Origin: an uncultured Desulfobacterales bacterium
GTDB lineage: Bacteria > Desulfobacterota > Desulfobacteria > Desulfobacterales > JAHEIW01
Length of the DNA stretch: 64,000 nucleotides
NCBI GenBank assembly: GCA_947259495.1
Contig: CAMYLV010000013.1
Location: 268,078 to 332,077 of the forward strand
Direction of reading: 5' to 3'
Below are positions 46,246-55,341 of the stretch, piece by piece. The notes below the pieces were generated by a model. It saw only the letters and a program-made list of their open reading frames with translations. It did not search any database and was not told where the DNA came from. Position numbers and translations under genes: made by a program. Every line of letters begins with the position of its first letter. Position 1 is the stretch's first letter.

Positions 46246-48066
46246 TTAAAGTACGCGCTTGAAAGATTTTTGCAGGGTAGCCAGATCCCAGCGGACCCAG
46301 GTGGGACGCCCGTGCGGGCAGTGGGATGGGTGATCGCATTCATCCAGCTGCGCAAGCAGCTGCCGGATCTGTTCTCTGGTCAGCGTCTGGTGGGCCCGCA
46401 TGGACCCGTGGCAGGCCATCACCATAAGACATTGATCCAGTGCTTGTTTAAGACCCGGTGAATACCCCGCTTCGGCCGCCTTTTCCACGATTTCAACGAT
46501 CATGGGTTTGAGATCGCGCCCGGCAAGCAGACCCGGCACCGCCTTGATGACAAACGTGTTTTTGCCAAACGGCTCAATCTGCAATCCGAAGGCCTTTAAA
46601 TCCGAAACCATCTGCCCTAAAATGTCGGCTTCTCTGAAATTGAGCTCGAGGGTTTCGGGCACCACCAGCTTCTGGGCAGCCGACCGTTGATCGGCGGCAC
46701 GCCGCTGCAGCTGTTCAAAAAGAATTCGCTCGTGGGCGGCGTGATGGTCGATGAGCACCAGGCCGGCATCGGACTCGCACACAATATAGGTGCTGTGCAG
46801 CTGGCCGACGACCCTTAAAGCGCTGAAACCCTTGCTGTCAAAAATCTGCTCCTGGTGTCTCTGGCTGCTGGCTGCCGGCTGGTGGTTGATGTTTGCGGGT
46901 TGCCCGTCATCGGCAACGGGTTGGCGGAAGCTGCTTTCCGGATAAGAGAATTTGTTCTGCCTTGAGGGGGGTGTCGCGCTGCCTGGCGGGCTGAAGGTTG
47001 TCATCGATTCAGCGACCTTTGACGCATTCTGTGATTCCGGCCGCCGGAATCCGTTGGCCGGACGCCAGTTGACTCTGTCAATTTCGTACAGCGCCTGGGC
47101 GATGGCGCTTTTGACGGCTGCATGCACCTGTTGCGGGTTCACGAACCGAACTTCGTTTTTCGTCGGATGCACGTTGACATCCACCTGATCAAACGGAATC
47201 TGGATGAAAACCACCGCAACCGGAAATTGCCCTTTCACCAGGCGCTGCGCAAATCCTGCAAAAACCCCGTGGCGGATCGTCCGGTCGCGCACAAACCGGC
47301 CGTTGACAAAAACATACAGGCCCCGGGAGGTGCGGCGTGTCAGTCGTGGAGAGCCGATCCAGCCTGAAATCGACAGGCCGTTGCGGTTCAATTCAACCGC
47401 ATGCAGATCCGATCTGACGTCTTTGCCGAGCACATCCACAATTCGGTCCTGGTGCCGTGAGACGTGCGGCCAGCTTTTGACAACCTTATTGTTGTGGACC
47501 AGGCGAAACTGCACTTCGGGATGACCCAGAGCAACCCGGGAGACGGTATCGGCGATATGACTCATCTCGGTGCCGACGGTTTTTAAAAAATTTTTGCGGG
47601 CTGGCGTATTAAAGAACAGCTGTTTGACTGAAACCAGGGTCCCTAGCGGGGCACCGACCTCGGTAACACTTTTGACCTTTCCGCCTGCAACGTTGATTTG
47701 GGTGCCGGCATCTGAAAACTTATCGCGGGTTATAAGCGCAAAGCGTGATACCGAGGCAATGCTGGGCAGGGCTTCACCCCTGAAGCCCAGGGTCTGAATG
47801 GAAAACAAATCAGCAACGCTGGAAATTTTACTGGTGGCGTAGCGCTCGATGGCCAACAGCGCATCATCAGCAGGCATGCCCACGCCGTTGTCGGAGACCT
47901 GGATCAGGGACTGGCCGCCTTTTTCCACTTCGATGATAATGCGCGTGCTTTCGGCATCCAGCGCATTTTCTAACAGCTCCTTGACCACCGACGCCGGGCG
48001 TTCAACTACTTCACCGGCCGCAATTTTGTTGGACAATGTTTCGGGCAGTATTTTTATTTTGGGCAT
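46246..48066 (-). CDS. mutL: DNA mismatch repair protein MutL
   Basis: A 606-residue MutL. The GHKL ATPase has ELLENALDA, VSDNGVGM and TLGFRGEALPSIASVS. A low-complexity linker runs about 345-410. The C-terminal domain has DHHAAHERILFEQ, an endonuclease metal motif of the DQHA(X)2E(X)4E form with His for Gln, plus ACHGSMRAHQTL and CPHGRPT. It is therefore probably nicking-competent, like most bacterial MutL outside the E. coli group. MutS is not in the window. No Shine-Dalgarno is visible: the leader is the family C minisatellite. Confidence 0.96.
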   Translation of the reverse strand: MPKIKILPETLSNKIAAGEVVERPASVVKELLENALDAESTRIIIEVEKGGQSLIQVSDNGVGMPADDALLAIERYATSKISSVADLFSIQTLGFRGEALPSIASVSRFALITRDKFSDAGTQINVAGGKVKSVTEVGAPLGTLVSVKQLFFNTPARKNFLKTVGTEMSHIADTVSRVALGHPEVQFRLVHNNKVVKSWPHVSRHQDRIVDVLGKDVRSDLHAVELNRNGLSISGWIGSPRLTRRTSRGLYVFVNGRFVRDRTIRHGVFAGFAQRLVKGQFPVAVVFIQIPFDQVDVNVHPTKNEVRFVNPQQVHAAVKSAIAQALYEIDRVNWRPANGFRRPESQNASKVAESMTTFSPPGSATPPSRQNKFSYPESSFRQPVADDGQPANINHQPAASSQRHQEQIFDSKGFSALRVVGQLHSTYIVCESDAGLVLIDHHAAHERILFEQLQRRAADQRSAAQKLVVPETLELNFREADILGQMVSDLKAFGLQIEPFGKNTFVIKAVPGLLAGRDLKPMIVEIVEKAAEAGYSPGLKQALDQCLMVMACHGSMRAHQTLTREQIRQLLAQLDECDHPSHCPHGRPTWVRWDLATLQKSFKRVL

Positions 48067-48069
48067 GCT

Positions 48070-48184
48070 TGTGTTTTTTGGTGTTTGGTGTTGTTTTGGT
48101 GCTTTGTGTTTGGTTTTTGGTGTTTTGTGTTTCGTGTTTGGTTTTTGGTGTTTCGTGTTTGGTGCTTTGTGTTTGGTGTTTGGT
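48070..48184. repeat. GTGTTTGGT minisatellite in the mutL leader
   Basis: About 115 bases of imperfect 6-13 base units (gtgtttggt, gctttgtgtttgg, tttttggtg). It begins four bases before the mutL start and takes up the position where its ribosome site would be. Confidence 0.88.
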
Positions 48185-48217
48185 AACAGATCTTTTTCTT
48201 AATGTGTTGGTTTGGTT

Positions 48218-48583
48218 CTACTTCTTTCCTCCAATAGATTTCAAATATGCGTTAAGGCTTGGACCTAATTCGTCAATCATTTCCCTCAAAAAAGCACCTT
48301 TCTCATCGTTAATCAAACTCCGTCTTATGGCCCTTCTTATCCAATATTTTGTTTCATTCAAAGACCCTCTTGAAATTCTCACAAATCGCTTGTTCTCTTT
48401 CGGCGTTCCTCTGCCCGCTCCTTCGGCAATATTGGCTCCGATACTGTCTGCCGCCTTCACGAGTTGCAAACCAACTGTATTTTTTTCAAAATACCTCCAA
48501 GGTAGTACTATGGACCAAATCTCGTCACATAATTTTTCGGCCAGTTGAAAAACGCGGAGATCTTCAAACCGCAGAAAAGCCAT
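48218..48583 (-). CDS. Four-helix-bundle protein (23S rRNA intervening-sequence type), copy 1
   Basis: A 121-residue helical protein. Signature segments are FEDLRVFQLAEKLCDEIWSI, LQLVKAADSIGANIAEGAGR and FVRISRGSLNETKYWIRRAI, matching the family first found encoded in 23S rRNA intervening sequences. GGAGGATTAAAAA precedes the ATG. Function unknown. The gene is bounded by family C repeats. A paralog in different repeats is at 55421. Confidence 0.92.
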   Translation of the reverse strand: MAFLRFEDLRVFQLAEKLCDEIWSIVLPWRYFEKNTVGLQLVKAADSIGANIAEGAGRGTPKENKRFVRISRGSLNETKYWIRRAIRRSLINDEKGAFLREMIDELGPSLNAYLKSIGGKK

Positions 48584-48641
48584 TTTTTAATCCTCCTTCG
48601 GCTAAACACCAAACACTAAATACCAAACACTAAACACGATT

Positions 48642-48818
48642 TTATTCACTTTTTAAAAAATTTCTGAGGTATTCCGCATCCATCGGCGACAGATCGAATT
48701 TTAAACAGGCCTCTTCGATGAGCTTCGACGGTTTGGCATCCGGATTGTACTTGCGCTCTTCGGAGATCCATTTGACGGCCCTTCTGATGTCTTCTCCTTG
48801 CGGCTGAACAGTGGGCAT
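48642..48818 (-). CDS. Small conserved-looking protein, 58 residues
   Basis: An intact small gene with strong AAAGGAG six bases before its ATG. It opens MPTVQPQGEDIRRAVKWISE and ends AEYLRNFLKSE. It is charged, helical and soluble, with one Cys. The middle, NPDAKPSKLIEEACLKFDLS, reads like a short helix-turn-helix-like fold, but no function is recognised. It lies five bases from the end of the four-helix cassette and upstream of it on the same strand, so it may be transcribed through into it. Confidence 0.78.
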   Translation of the reverse strand: MPTVQPQGEDIRRAVKWISEERKYNPDAKPSKLIEEACLKFDLSPMDAEYLRNFLKSE

Positions 48819-48853
48819 CTCATTCTCCTTTCATTTTTCAGTTTTCCTTTTTT

Positions 48854-49284
48854 ACCACGAAGTACACGAAGATCACGAAGATTTTATAAAACCATACGTT
48901 TAATGCCATTTTTCATAAACTGGACATTAAAATTCATCAACAAACCAATTTTTATTCCAGCTAATTTCATATAAGATAGTAATTGAGCTTGATGAATGGG
49001 CACAAGTTTATCTACACTTTTCAATTCAACTATAACCTTATTGTCGATAAGCAAATCAACGCGGTATCCACAATCAAGTTTCACTCCCTTATATTTCACA
49101 GGTAGAGAATGTTGTAACATGAATGGTATTTCAGCGCATTTTAACTCATGGGCAAGACATTGTTCATAAGTTGACTCAAGCAACCCGGGACCCAAATTTC
49201 TATGCACTTCAATCGCGCAACCAATAACCCTATTTGATAAGTCATCAAATCTCAATCTTCGTGGACCTTCGTGATCTTCGTGGT
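48854..49284. mobile_element. Family A cassette: accacgaag inverted repeats flanking a GxxExxY gene
   Basis: Left arm accacgaagtacacgaagat (48854-48880); right arm accttcgtgatcttcgtggt (49258-49284). The gene occupies 48884-49255, leaving only two or three bases at each side. Elsewhere in the window the same repeats enclose loops of 27-58 bases with no gene. The right arm abuts the gatA stop (49287). Confidence 0.8.
48884..49255 (-). CDS. GxxExxY family protein
   Basis: A 123-residue protein with the family motif GLLESTYEQCLAHEL. Continuing segments YRVDLLIDNKVIVELKSVDK and QAQLLSYMKLAGIKIGLLMN resemble a PD-(D/E)XK nuclease core (D...ExK: VDLLID...VIVELKS). Catalysis is inference from fold resemblance only. 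It fills the family A cassette completely. Confidence 0.93.
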   Translation of the reverse strand: MRFDDLSNRVIGCAIEVHRNLGPGLLESTYEQCLAHELKCAEIPFMLQHSLPVKYKGVKLDCGYRVDLLIDNKVIVELKSVDKLVPIHQAQLLSYMKLAGIKIGLLMNFNVQFMKNGIKRMVL

Positions 49285-49286
49285 GA

Positions 49287-50747
49287 TTAAAGACCCGGCT
49301 TTTTTTTGTGAAAATCAGTGGTCTGTTCGAAATTATAAGCCACCTTCAAAAGCATCTCTTCGTTAAAATGTTTGCCCAGCAATTGCAAGCCGATGGGCAG
49401 GCCTTGTTTGGAAAATCCGCAGGGAACCGACATGCCGGGAATCCCCGCCAGGTTGGCCGATAAGGTGAAAATATCACTTAAATACATCGTCAGCGGATCA
49501 TCAACCTTTTCACCGATTTTAAATGCCGGCGTCGGTGCCACCGGGCATGCCACCACATCACAGGTTTCAAAGGCCTTTCGAAAATCTTGCATAATCAAGG
49601 TTCGCACCTGTGAGGCCTTTCCGTAATAGGCGTCATAATAGCCGGCCGAAAGGCAGTAGGTCCCGATGATAATGCGCCGCTGAACTTCAGGTCCAAACCC
49701 CCGGGAGCGTGTGCGGCGATACATTTGGATAAGCTCGTTTTGATCCGCCTCCCGAACACCGTACTTGACACCGTCGTAGCGCGCCAGATTCGAGCTTGCC
49801 TCTGACGGCGCAATCACATAGTACGCAGCCACCGCATATTCGGTATGCGGCAGGGACACCTCAATTTTTTCAGCGCCCATATCCTCGATGACCTTCACCG
49901 CATTATCGACGGCAGCCGCAACTTCGGGGTCCATTCCTTCAGTGGCGCTGTATTCCATGGGAATACCCACCCGGACGCCTTTTAAGCCTTTTTGTAACCC
50001 GGCCGTATAATCATGCATGTCTTCGGGAACGGAAGTCGAATCTGCCGGATCATAACCGGCGACCGCGTTGAGCATGACGGCACAATCCGTCACATTCTTG
50101 GACAGGGGCCCGATCTGATCCAACGAGGAGGCAAACGCCACGAGTCCGAAACGAGACACCCGTCCATAGGTGGGCTTCAGGCCCACCGTGCTGCAATATG
50201 ATGCCGGCTGGCGGATAGAGCCCCCCGTGTCTGAACCCAGAGCACCCAGGCACATATCAGCGGCAACTGCTGCTGCAGATCCCCCGCTGGACCCGCCCGG
50301 AACCCGGGCCAGATCCCAGGGGTTGCGGGTATTCTTAAAACCTGAGTTTTCAGTGGATGAGCCCATGGCAAATTCATCCATGTTCGTTTTGCCCAGTATC
50401 ACGGCCCCCCGGCGCTGAAGCTTCTGAATAACCGTCGCACTGTATGGCGGAATGAAATTCTCAAGTATCTTAGACGCACATGTTGTCTCAACCCCCCGGG
50501 TGCAGATAACATCCTTAACCGCAAGCGGAATTCCGGCCAGGGATTCACAATGGCCGCGGGCAATTTTTTCATCCGCTGCTCTGGCCTGTTCCAGGGCAGT
50601 ATTTTCCGAAACCGTTAAAAAAGCATCCACGCTGTCTTCAACCGCGTTGATGCGGTCCAAAACCGCCCGGGTCAACTCAAAGGATGAAATTTCTTTTTGT
50701 TTTAAACGGCGGTGCGCCTCTTCTATGGTTAACTCATGCAATTTCAC
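49287..50747 (-). CDS. gatA: Aspartyl/glutamyl-tRNA amidotransferase subunit A
   Basis: The glutaminase subunit of GatCAB that supplies ammonia. The 486-residue length is typical. The amidase Ser-cisSer-Lys triad is visible: Lys in [14 protein letters not shown], Ser in [15 protein letters not shown], and [15 protein letters not shown]. gatC lies upstream on the same strand, separated by a family A palindrome, and gatB is distant. Confidence 0.97.
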   Translation of the reverse strand: MKLHELTIEEAHRRLKQKEISSFELTRAVLDRINAVEDSVDAFLTVSENTALEQARAADEKIARGHCESLAGIPLAVKDVICTRGVETTCASKILENFIPPYSATVIQKLQRRGAVILGKTNMDEFAMGSSTENSGFKNTRNPWDLARVPGGSSGGSAAAVAADMCLGALGSDTGGSIRQPASYCSTVGLKPTYGRVSRFGLVAFASSLDQIGPLSKNVTDCAVMLNAVAGYDPADSTSVPEDMHDYTAGLQKGLKGVRVGIPMEYSATEGMDPEVAAAVDNAVKVIEDMGAEKIEVSLPHTEYAVAAYYVIAPSEASSNLARYDGVKYGVREADQNELIQMYRRTRSRGFGPEVQRRIIIGTYCLSAGYYDAYYGKASQVRTLIMQDFRKAFETCDVVACPVAPTPAFKIGEKVDDPLTMYLSDIFTLSANLAGIPGMSVPCGFSKQGLPIGLQLLGKHFNEEMLLKVAYNFEQTTDFHKKKPGL

Positions 50748-50820
50748 TAGAAATTTCCCCTTACCATTGCTCTATCACGACATCTCAATTTTTTTCAGGT
50801 TGGAATAAAAAAAGTCTTAA

Positions 50821-50900
50821 ACCACGAAGATCACGAAGAACTCGAAGAATGCATTCAAGACAATTATCTAAACCTTTGTGAACTTCGTGTCCTTCGTGGT
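50821..50900. repeat. accacgaag palindrome, family A copy 8 (empty)
   Basis: accacgaagatcacgaagaa (50821 on) and acttcgtgtccttcgtggt (to 50900). It lies between gatC and gatA, where these genes are normally adjacent. Confidence 0.93.
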
Positions 50901-50963
50901 GAAAAAATTGTGGCCCGGAGCTGGGAAAGTCTAAATTTAAATACCTAATTTTTAAAACCGATC

Positions 50964-51251
50964 TCATCCGACGACTTTCGGAACCACAAAGCTCCCCTCT
51001 TCGCTTTCGGGGGCATTGGCCAAAACGCGCTCCCGATCAAGGTGCTGCCTTGGCTCATCGTCACGGAAGGCATTGGTCAGGGAGATGGCATGTGAAGTCG
51101 GTTTTATGCCTTCGGTATCGACCTGATTCAATTTTTCAATATAACCCAGGATCTCGTCAATTTGCCCGGCAAACTTATCGATGGAATCCGCATCCAGATC
51201 CAGACGCGCAAGCCGGGCGACGTACAAAACTTCTTCTTTGGTTATCTTCAT
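50964..51251 (-). CDS. gatC: Aspartyl/glutamyl-tRNA amidotransferase subunit C
   Basis: A 95-residue stabilising subunit of GatCAB. It starts MKITKEEVLYVARLARLDL, with IDEILGYIEKLNQVDTEGI and FRDDEPRQHLDRERVLANAP following, all typical. ATG 51251 has AAGGGA upstream; a longer TTG-type start exists at 51269. It precedes gatA by 217 bases that include a family A palindrome. Confidence 0.95.
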   Translation of the reverse strand: MKITKEEVLYVARLARLDLDADSIDKFAGQIDEILGYIEKLNQVDTEGIKPTSHAISLTNAFRDDEPRQHLDRERVLANAPESEEGSFVVPKVVG

Positions 51252-51282
51252 TAACAATCCCTTATGCATTGGTTATGGCTAA

Positions 51283-51318
51283 AACCACGAAAACACGAAA
51301 GCAAAAAAACACGAAAAT
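51283..51318. repeat. Single-arm accacgaa array, family A copy 9
   Basis: aaccacgaaaacacgaaagc plus aaaaaaacacgaaaatt, units cacgaaa(a). No clear opposite arm is visible. It lies upstream of gatC. Confidence 0.6.
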
Positions 51319-51362
51319 TAATTCACAATTCGTTTAATTTCTAATGATGGATTATTTCCGTG

Positions 51363-51402
51363 CCTGAATTTTGCATTAATTTTCATGCAAATTCAGGTGG
51401 TA
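51363..51402. repeat. cctgaattttgcat hairpin, family I (empty)
   Basis: cctgaattttgcat (51363-51376) and atgcaaattcagg (51385-51397) form a near-perfect stem. The same end sequences (acctgaatttta; gcaagattcaggtgg) flank a 77-base tandem repeat at 52225-52406. It ends just after the SPOR gene stop. Confidence 0.75.
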
Positions 51403-51404
51403 AT

Positions 51405-52127
51405 TCATTGACGCAGGACCAGGATCGGTTTGAGCCCGTCTTTTTTTAATTTATCCAAGATGGGACGCGCCTCGAATTTGCTTTTATACGATCCGATGCG
51501 AACCCTGAACCAGATGCCTTTTCCCGGGACCTTTCCGATCGCCCGGTATGCCGGGTAGCCGCGTTTTTTTAATTTTTGGATCAGTCGATCCGCATCCCTG
51601 GCGTTTCGTACCGCGGCGGCCTGGATCGTGTAGGTCGGACCTGTGGCGTTTGTTTGTGCAACGGCAGCAACCTTTCCCTTGGTTGGCGTTTTTGGCTGCG
51701 AACGTTCAGGCGGTTTGGATTTTTCCGGTGTTTTTAAGCGAGGGGCGGCTTTTCCAGCCGGCTTTTCTGCCTTGCGCTCGGCAACTTTCGGCTTTGGCAG
51801 GACCGCCACTTTTGTGTCCTCTTTGTTTTCTTTAAGAGCCTCATAAAAATCAAGTTTGGTTTTATCTTTTACGGCGGCCCCATCCTTTTGCGGCGGGGTC
51901 TTGACCGGCTTTGCGGGGTCGGCTTTTTCGGTGGCAGCCAATTTTTTCTCAAGCGCCGCCAGATTAAATTTTACCGGAGCCGTGCCCCTGCCCACCAAAA
52001 CCCCCAGTACAAACATCCAGGCACACAGAAAAAAAATCAAAAACAACCAGCCGGCAATTTTTCCGCGGGTCAGGACGATAAAGGGTTTCTTGAATTCCGG
52101 CGCTTTGCGTTTATTTTTTTTTCGCAC
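51405..52127 (-). CDS. SPOR domain inner-membrane protein
   Basis: A 240-residue protein with a cytoplasmic basic N-terminus, one membrane helix (GWLFLIFFLCAWMFVLGVLV, about 27-46), a long Lys/Pro/Ala-rich periplasmic linker, and a C-terminal SPOR domain (about 165-240: TYTIQAAAVRNARDADRLIQ, FRVRIGSYKSKFEAR). SPOR domains bind denuded septal peptidoglycan, so a cell-division role is likely. It is downstream of argS, as often in this group. Confidence 0.92.
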   Translation of the reverse strand: MRKKNKRKAPEFKKPFIVLTRGKIAGWLFLIFFLCAWMFVLGVLVGRGTAPVKFNLAALEKKLAATEKADPAKPVKTPPQKDGAAVKDKTKLDFYEALKENKEDTKVAVLPKPKVAERKAEKPAGKAAPRLKTPEKSKPPERSQPKTPTKGKVAAVAQTNATGPTYTIQAAAVRNARDADRLIQKLKKRGYPAYRAIGKVPGKGIWFRVRIGSYKSKFEARPILDKLKKDGLKPILVLRQ

Positions 52128-52224
52128 TTCGGTTTATCCATCAACAAATTTCATAAAATCCGCCGGGAAATTGCGCCTCTGCTGGCATTGGCAATCCGGA
52201 TCGGAGCAACGGGTAAAAGATGGT

Positions 52225-52406
52225 ACCTGAATTTTACACGAGTCCTCCAGAGGCTGACAAGTCGGAGGCTTTCATCCTTATCAAAAAATTAAATCTTCTT
52301 CACCTGGATGTTGCACGAGTCCTCCAGAGGCGGACAAGTCGGAAACTTTCATCCTTATCAAAAAATTAAATCTTCTCATTAATTTTCATGCAAGATTCAG
52401 GTGGTA
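52225..52406. repeat. Family I ends enclosing a 77-base tandem duplication
   Basis: Copy 1 begins cacgagtcctccagaggctg at 52237 and copy 2 begins cacgagtcctccagaggcgg at 52314, each ending aaaaattaaatcttct; the period is 77 bases and only a few bases differ. Inverted ends acctgaatttta and gattcaggtgg bracket the block. It is downstream of argS. Confidence 0.8.
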
Positions 52407-54071
52407 CTACATCCGATCCGGGGCAGACACGCCCAGCAGCGTCAGCCCGTTCCTGATGACCTTTTGAACCGCTAAAATAAGATTGAGCCGGCCGCAGCGC
52501 ACTAAAGCGTCATCGGTTAATACCCGGTGCTTATTGTAGTAAGTATGAAAAGCGGATGCAAGCTCCATCAAATAATAGGTCACACGATGCGGCTCCATAC
52601 TTTTGGCACTGCCGGCCAGGATGTCCGGATAGCGCGCCAGGGCTTTGATCAGATCAATTTCTTCGGGCTCCGTTATGTGGGCAACAGCCTGGTCGTTCCA
52701 GGAAATCTCATCTGCTCCCTGCTCGGTGCCCTTGCGCATAATACTGGCGATACGGGCATGCACATATTGAACATAATAAACCGGATTGTCATTGGTTTTT
52801 TGCTTGGCGATTTCCAGATCAAAGTCAAGCGTGCTCTCATAATGACGCGTCAGAAAAATAAAGCGCGCCGCATCACGGCCCACTTCGTTGATGACGTCTC
52901 TTAAGGTTTCAAATTCACCCGCCCGGGTTGACATGGCCATAGGCTCACCTGCCCTGAGCAAATTCACCAGTTGCACCAAAATCACGTCAAACTGGCCCCG
53001 CCGATGCCCGCAGGCTTCAATCGCCGCCTTCATTCGGGGAATATACCCATGATGGTCCGCCCCCCAGACATCGACCACCCGTTCAAAACCACGGTCGTAC
53101 TTGTCTTGGTGATAGGCAATGTCGGAGGCAAAATAGGTGGTTTCACCATTTGCCTTGACCACCACGCGGTCTTTTTCATCACCAAAATCGCTGGTTTTAA
53201 ACCACAGGGCGCCCTCTTTTTCGTAAATGATACCCTGCTTGCGAAAATGTTTCAGAATCTCATCCACCCGACCGCCATCATACAGGCTCTGCTCACTGAA
53301 CCAGCAGTCAAATTCCACCCCGAACAATTTCAAATCGTCCCGAATGCCGTCCAGTATTTTATCGGCTGCAAAACGCGCGCATTCCATAATGGCGTCTTCT
53401 TCCGGCTGACCTAAAAGGCCATCGCCCTTTTGCGTTTTGATATCGGCGGCCAGATCACGAATGTAGGCCCCTTGATAACATTCTGCGGGAAATTCCACTT
53501 TCTGGCCGGACAACTCCCGGTAGCGCAAAAAAACCGACCGCCCCAGGGTCCGGATCTGCCGGCCCGAATCGTTGATGTAATATTCTTTTTGGACAGCATA
53601 GCCGCAAAAGGCAAGAATATTGGCCACCGCATCCCCCACGGCCGCTCCGCGGCCGTGTCCGACGTGCAACGGTCCAGTGGGATTCGAACTCACAAATTCG
53701 ACCTGAAATTTCTGGCCCTGGCCGATGTCGGCAGCGCCGTAAGCGGTATCGGCGTCAAGGATCTCGCGCAAAACCGGATGCCAGGCCGTTGGATGGACAA
53801 AAAAATTAATAAAGCCTGGGCCGGCGATTTCAGTCTTGGCAATCAATTCCTGCGGATCTTGCAGGTGAGCGATGATGGCGTCTGCAATTTTACGCGGTGC
53901 CATTTTTTGGATGGATGCCATCACCAGGGCGATATTGGTGGAAAAATCACCGTGGGCCTCAGCCCGGGGCTCTTCAACTTCAACCTCAGGAATGTCTGCT
54001 GATGGCAAATCCCCTTTTTGGTGGGCCCGCCCGGCAGCGTTGATAATTAGATTTTTTATTTTTTGCTTCAT
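52407..54071 (-). CDS. argS: Arginyl-tRNA synthetase
   Basis: Class I synthetase charging tRNAArg. The 554-residue protein has the HIGH-type signature [21 protein letters not shown], an N-terminal additional domain ([19 protein letters not shown]), and the C-terminal anticodon-binding domain ([27 protein letters not shown]). The KMSKS region is degenerate ([15 protein letters not shown]), normal for ArgRS. ATG 54071 is chosen; a GTG 11 codons earlier is an alternative. Confidence 0.96.
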   Translation of the reverse strand: MKQKIKNLIINAAGRAHQKGDLPSADIPEVEVEEPRAEAHGDFSTNIALVMASIQKMAPRKIADAIIAHLQDPQELIAKTEIAGPGFINFFVHPTAWHPVLREILDADTAYGAADIGQGQKFQVEFVSSNPTGPLHVGHGRGAAVGDAVANILAFCGYAVQKEYYINDSGRQIRTLGRSVFLRYRELSGQKVEFPAECYQGAYIRDLAADIKTQKGDGLLGQPEEDAIMECARFAADKILDGIRDDLKLFGVEFDCWFSEQSLYDGGRVDEILKHFRKQGIIYEKEGALWFKTSDFGDEKDRVVVKANGETTYFASDIAYHQDKYDRGFERVVDVWGADHHGYIPRMKAAIEACGHRRGQFDVILVQLVNLLRAGEPMAMSTRAGEFETLRDVINEVGRDAARFIFLTRHYESTLDFDLEIAKQKTNDNPVYYVQYVHARIASIMRKGTEQGADEISWNDQAVAHITEPEEIDLIKALARYPDILAGSAKSMEPHRVTYYLMELASAFHTYYNKHRVLTDDALVRCGRLNLILAVQKVIRNGLTLLGVSAPDRM

Positions 54072-54306
54072 GTCATGTGTCGTGATAAATAAAGACTTTT
54101 CCACACCAAGTCAAGATGCTTTGCCCCTTCGCGGTGTTTGATCTCAGCAGTTGCCTAAAAGATCGGTATCCATAAATTTCATTTGCCTGATATGTCTTTA
54201 AGTGTTAAGTTTCAGCACTTTAAAAGACAAGAGGCATTATTGGGAGGGGAATCCAACTGCAAAAACGCATCTGATCAAAACATCATTATGACTTGAGGAA
54301 ACCAAA

Positions 54307-55341
54307 TTGGACCTGAAGCAAAAACGTGTCCTGGTCACGGGCGCCTGCGGTACGGTGGGCAGGGAGTTGGTTCGTCAGCTCCTGGAGCAGCAGCAGGCCG
54401 GAGAACTCATCGCTCTGGATAACAACGAAAGCGAGTTGTTTTTTCTGGAGCAGCAATTTTCTGAATACACCCAGACATCCTTCTTTATAGCCGATATTCG
54501 CGACAGAGACCGGTTGAGCGACAAAATGAAGGGCATCGATTGGGTGTTTCACACAGCAGCTTTTAAACATGTCCTCCAGTGTGAGCGGTCCCCTTTTGAA
54601 GCGGTTCAGACCAACATCCTGGGCGTTCAAAATATCATATATGCGGCTATCGAAAACAACGTTGAGAGGGTTATTTTCACCAGCTCGGATAAGGCGGTCA
54701 ATCCCACCAATGTTATGGGTACATCGAAATTGATGGGAGAGCGCTTGATCACGGCGGCGAACAGCAGCCTGCGGGGAGAGAGACCCGTTTTTGCCTCCAC
54801 CCGGTTTGGCAATGTCTTAGGCTCCCGCGGCTCGGTCATCCCCATTTTTCGGGACCAGATCCGTCACGGCGGGCCGGTCACATTAACCGATCCTGAGATG
54901 ACCCGATTTATTATGAGTATCGAGGAAGCCGTTCGGCTGGTCATCGACTCTGGGAATATGTGTCGGGGGGGCGAAGTATTCGTTACCAAGATGCCGGCCA
55001 TCCGCATACAGGATTTGGCCGAGGTCATGGTCGATAATCTAGCACCTATCTATGGCCGCGAGGCCAAGGATATAGAAATCAAAAATGTCGGCCACCAGCC
55101 GGGTGAAAAGTTATATGAAGAACTGCTCAACCAGGAAGAGACCAGACGCTCCTGGGAGCTGACCCGTTACTTCGTCGTTTTTCCAGCCTTTAGAGAAATT
55201 TACCGCGATATCGATTTCGAATATCCGGAACTGGCATCAAAAGAAGTCACCAGCGCGTATCACTCCGGTACGGAAACTCCGCTATCAAAAACCCAGTTAG
55301 CTGCGTTTCTCGAAAAAAACAAACTCTTAAAACCGGAATAG
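54307..55341 (+). CDS. CapD-like nucleotide-sugar 4,6-dehydratase
   Basis: A 344-residue short-chain dehydrogenase of the polysaccharide biosynthesis protein (CapD/FlaA1/PseB) family. The NAD site is VLVTGACGTVGRELVRQL. The family segment HTAAFKHV carries the KHV signature, followed by FTSSDKAVNPTNVMGTSKLM, in which the catalytic Tyr of YxxxK is replaced by Met (MGTSK), as in FlaA1/PseB-type enzymes. It likely makes a 4-keto-6-deoxy sugar from UDP-GlcNAc. The start is TTG 54307 with GAGG eight bases upstream. It opens the second glycan locus. Confidence 0.9.
   Translation: MDLKQKRVLVTGACGTVGRELVRQLLEQQQAGELIALDNNESELFFLEQQFSEYTQTSFFIADIRDRDRLSDKMKGIDWVFHTAAFKHVLQCERSPFEAVQTNILGVQNIIYAAIENNVERVIFTSSDKAVNPTNVMGTSKLMGERLITAANSSLRGERPVFASTRFGNVLGSRGSVIPIFRDQIRHGGPVTLTDPEMTRFIMSIEEAVRLVIDSGNMCRGGEVFVTKMPAIRIQDLAEVMVDNLAPIYGREAKDIEIKNVGHQPGEKLYEELLNQEETRRSWELTRYFVVFPAFREIYRDIDFEYPELASKEVTSAYHSGTETPLSKTQLAAFLEKNKLLKPE

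Larger units (their letters stand above)
48070..48637. mobile_element. Family C inverted-repeat cassette carrying a four-helix-bundle gene
   Basis: The left arm (48070-48184) is a long minisatellite of gtgtttggt and tttggtgttt units. The right arm (48602-48637) is aacaccaaacactaaatacc plus aaacactaaacacg, the inverted form. Between them is only the four-helix-bundle gene and short spacers. The left arm is three times longer than the right, suggesting slippage expansion. Confidence 0.7.

Noticed and set aside
48036-48548. Plus-strand open frame rich in Val, Phe, Leu and Cys
   Set aside because: It is the translated minisatellite followed by antisense of the four-helix gene; its composition comes from repeat DNA.
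48070-48637. Possible CRISPR array
   Set aside because: Units are 6-13 bases, contiguous and imperfect, with no unique spacers of even length and no cas genes.
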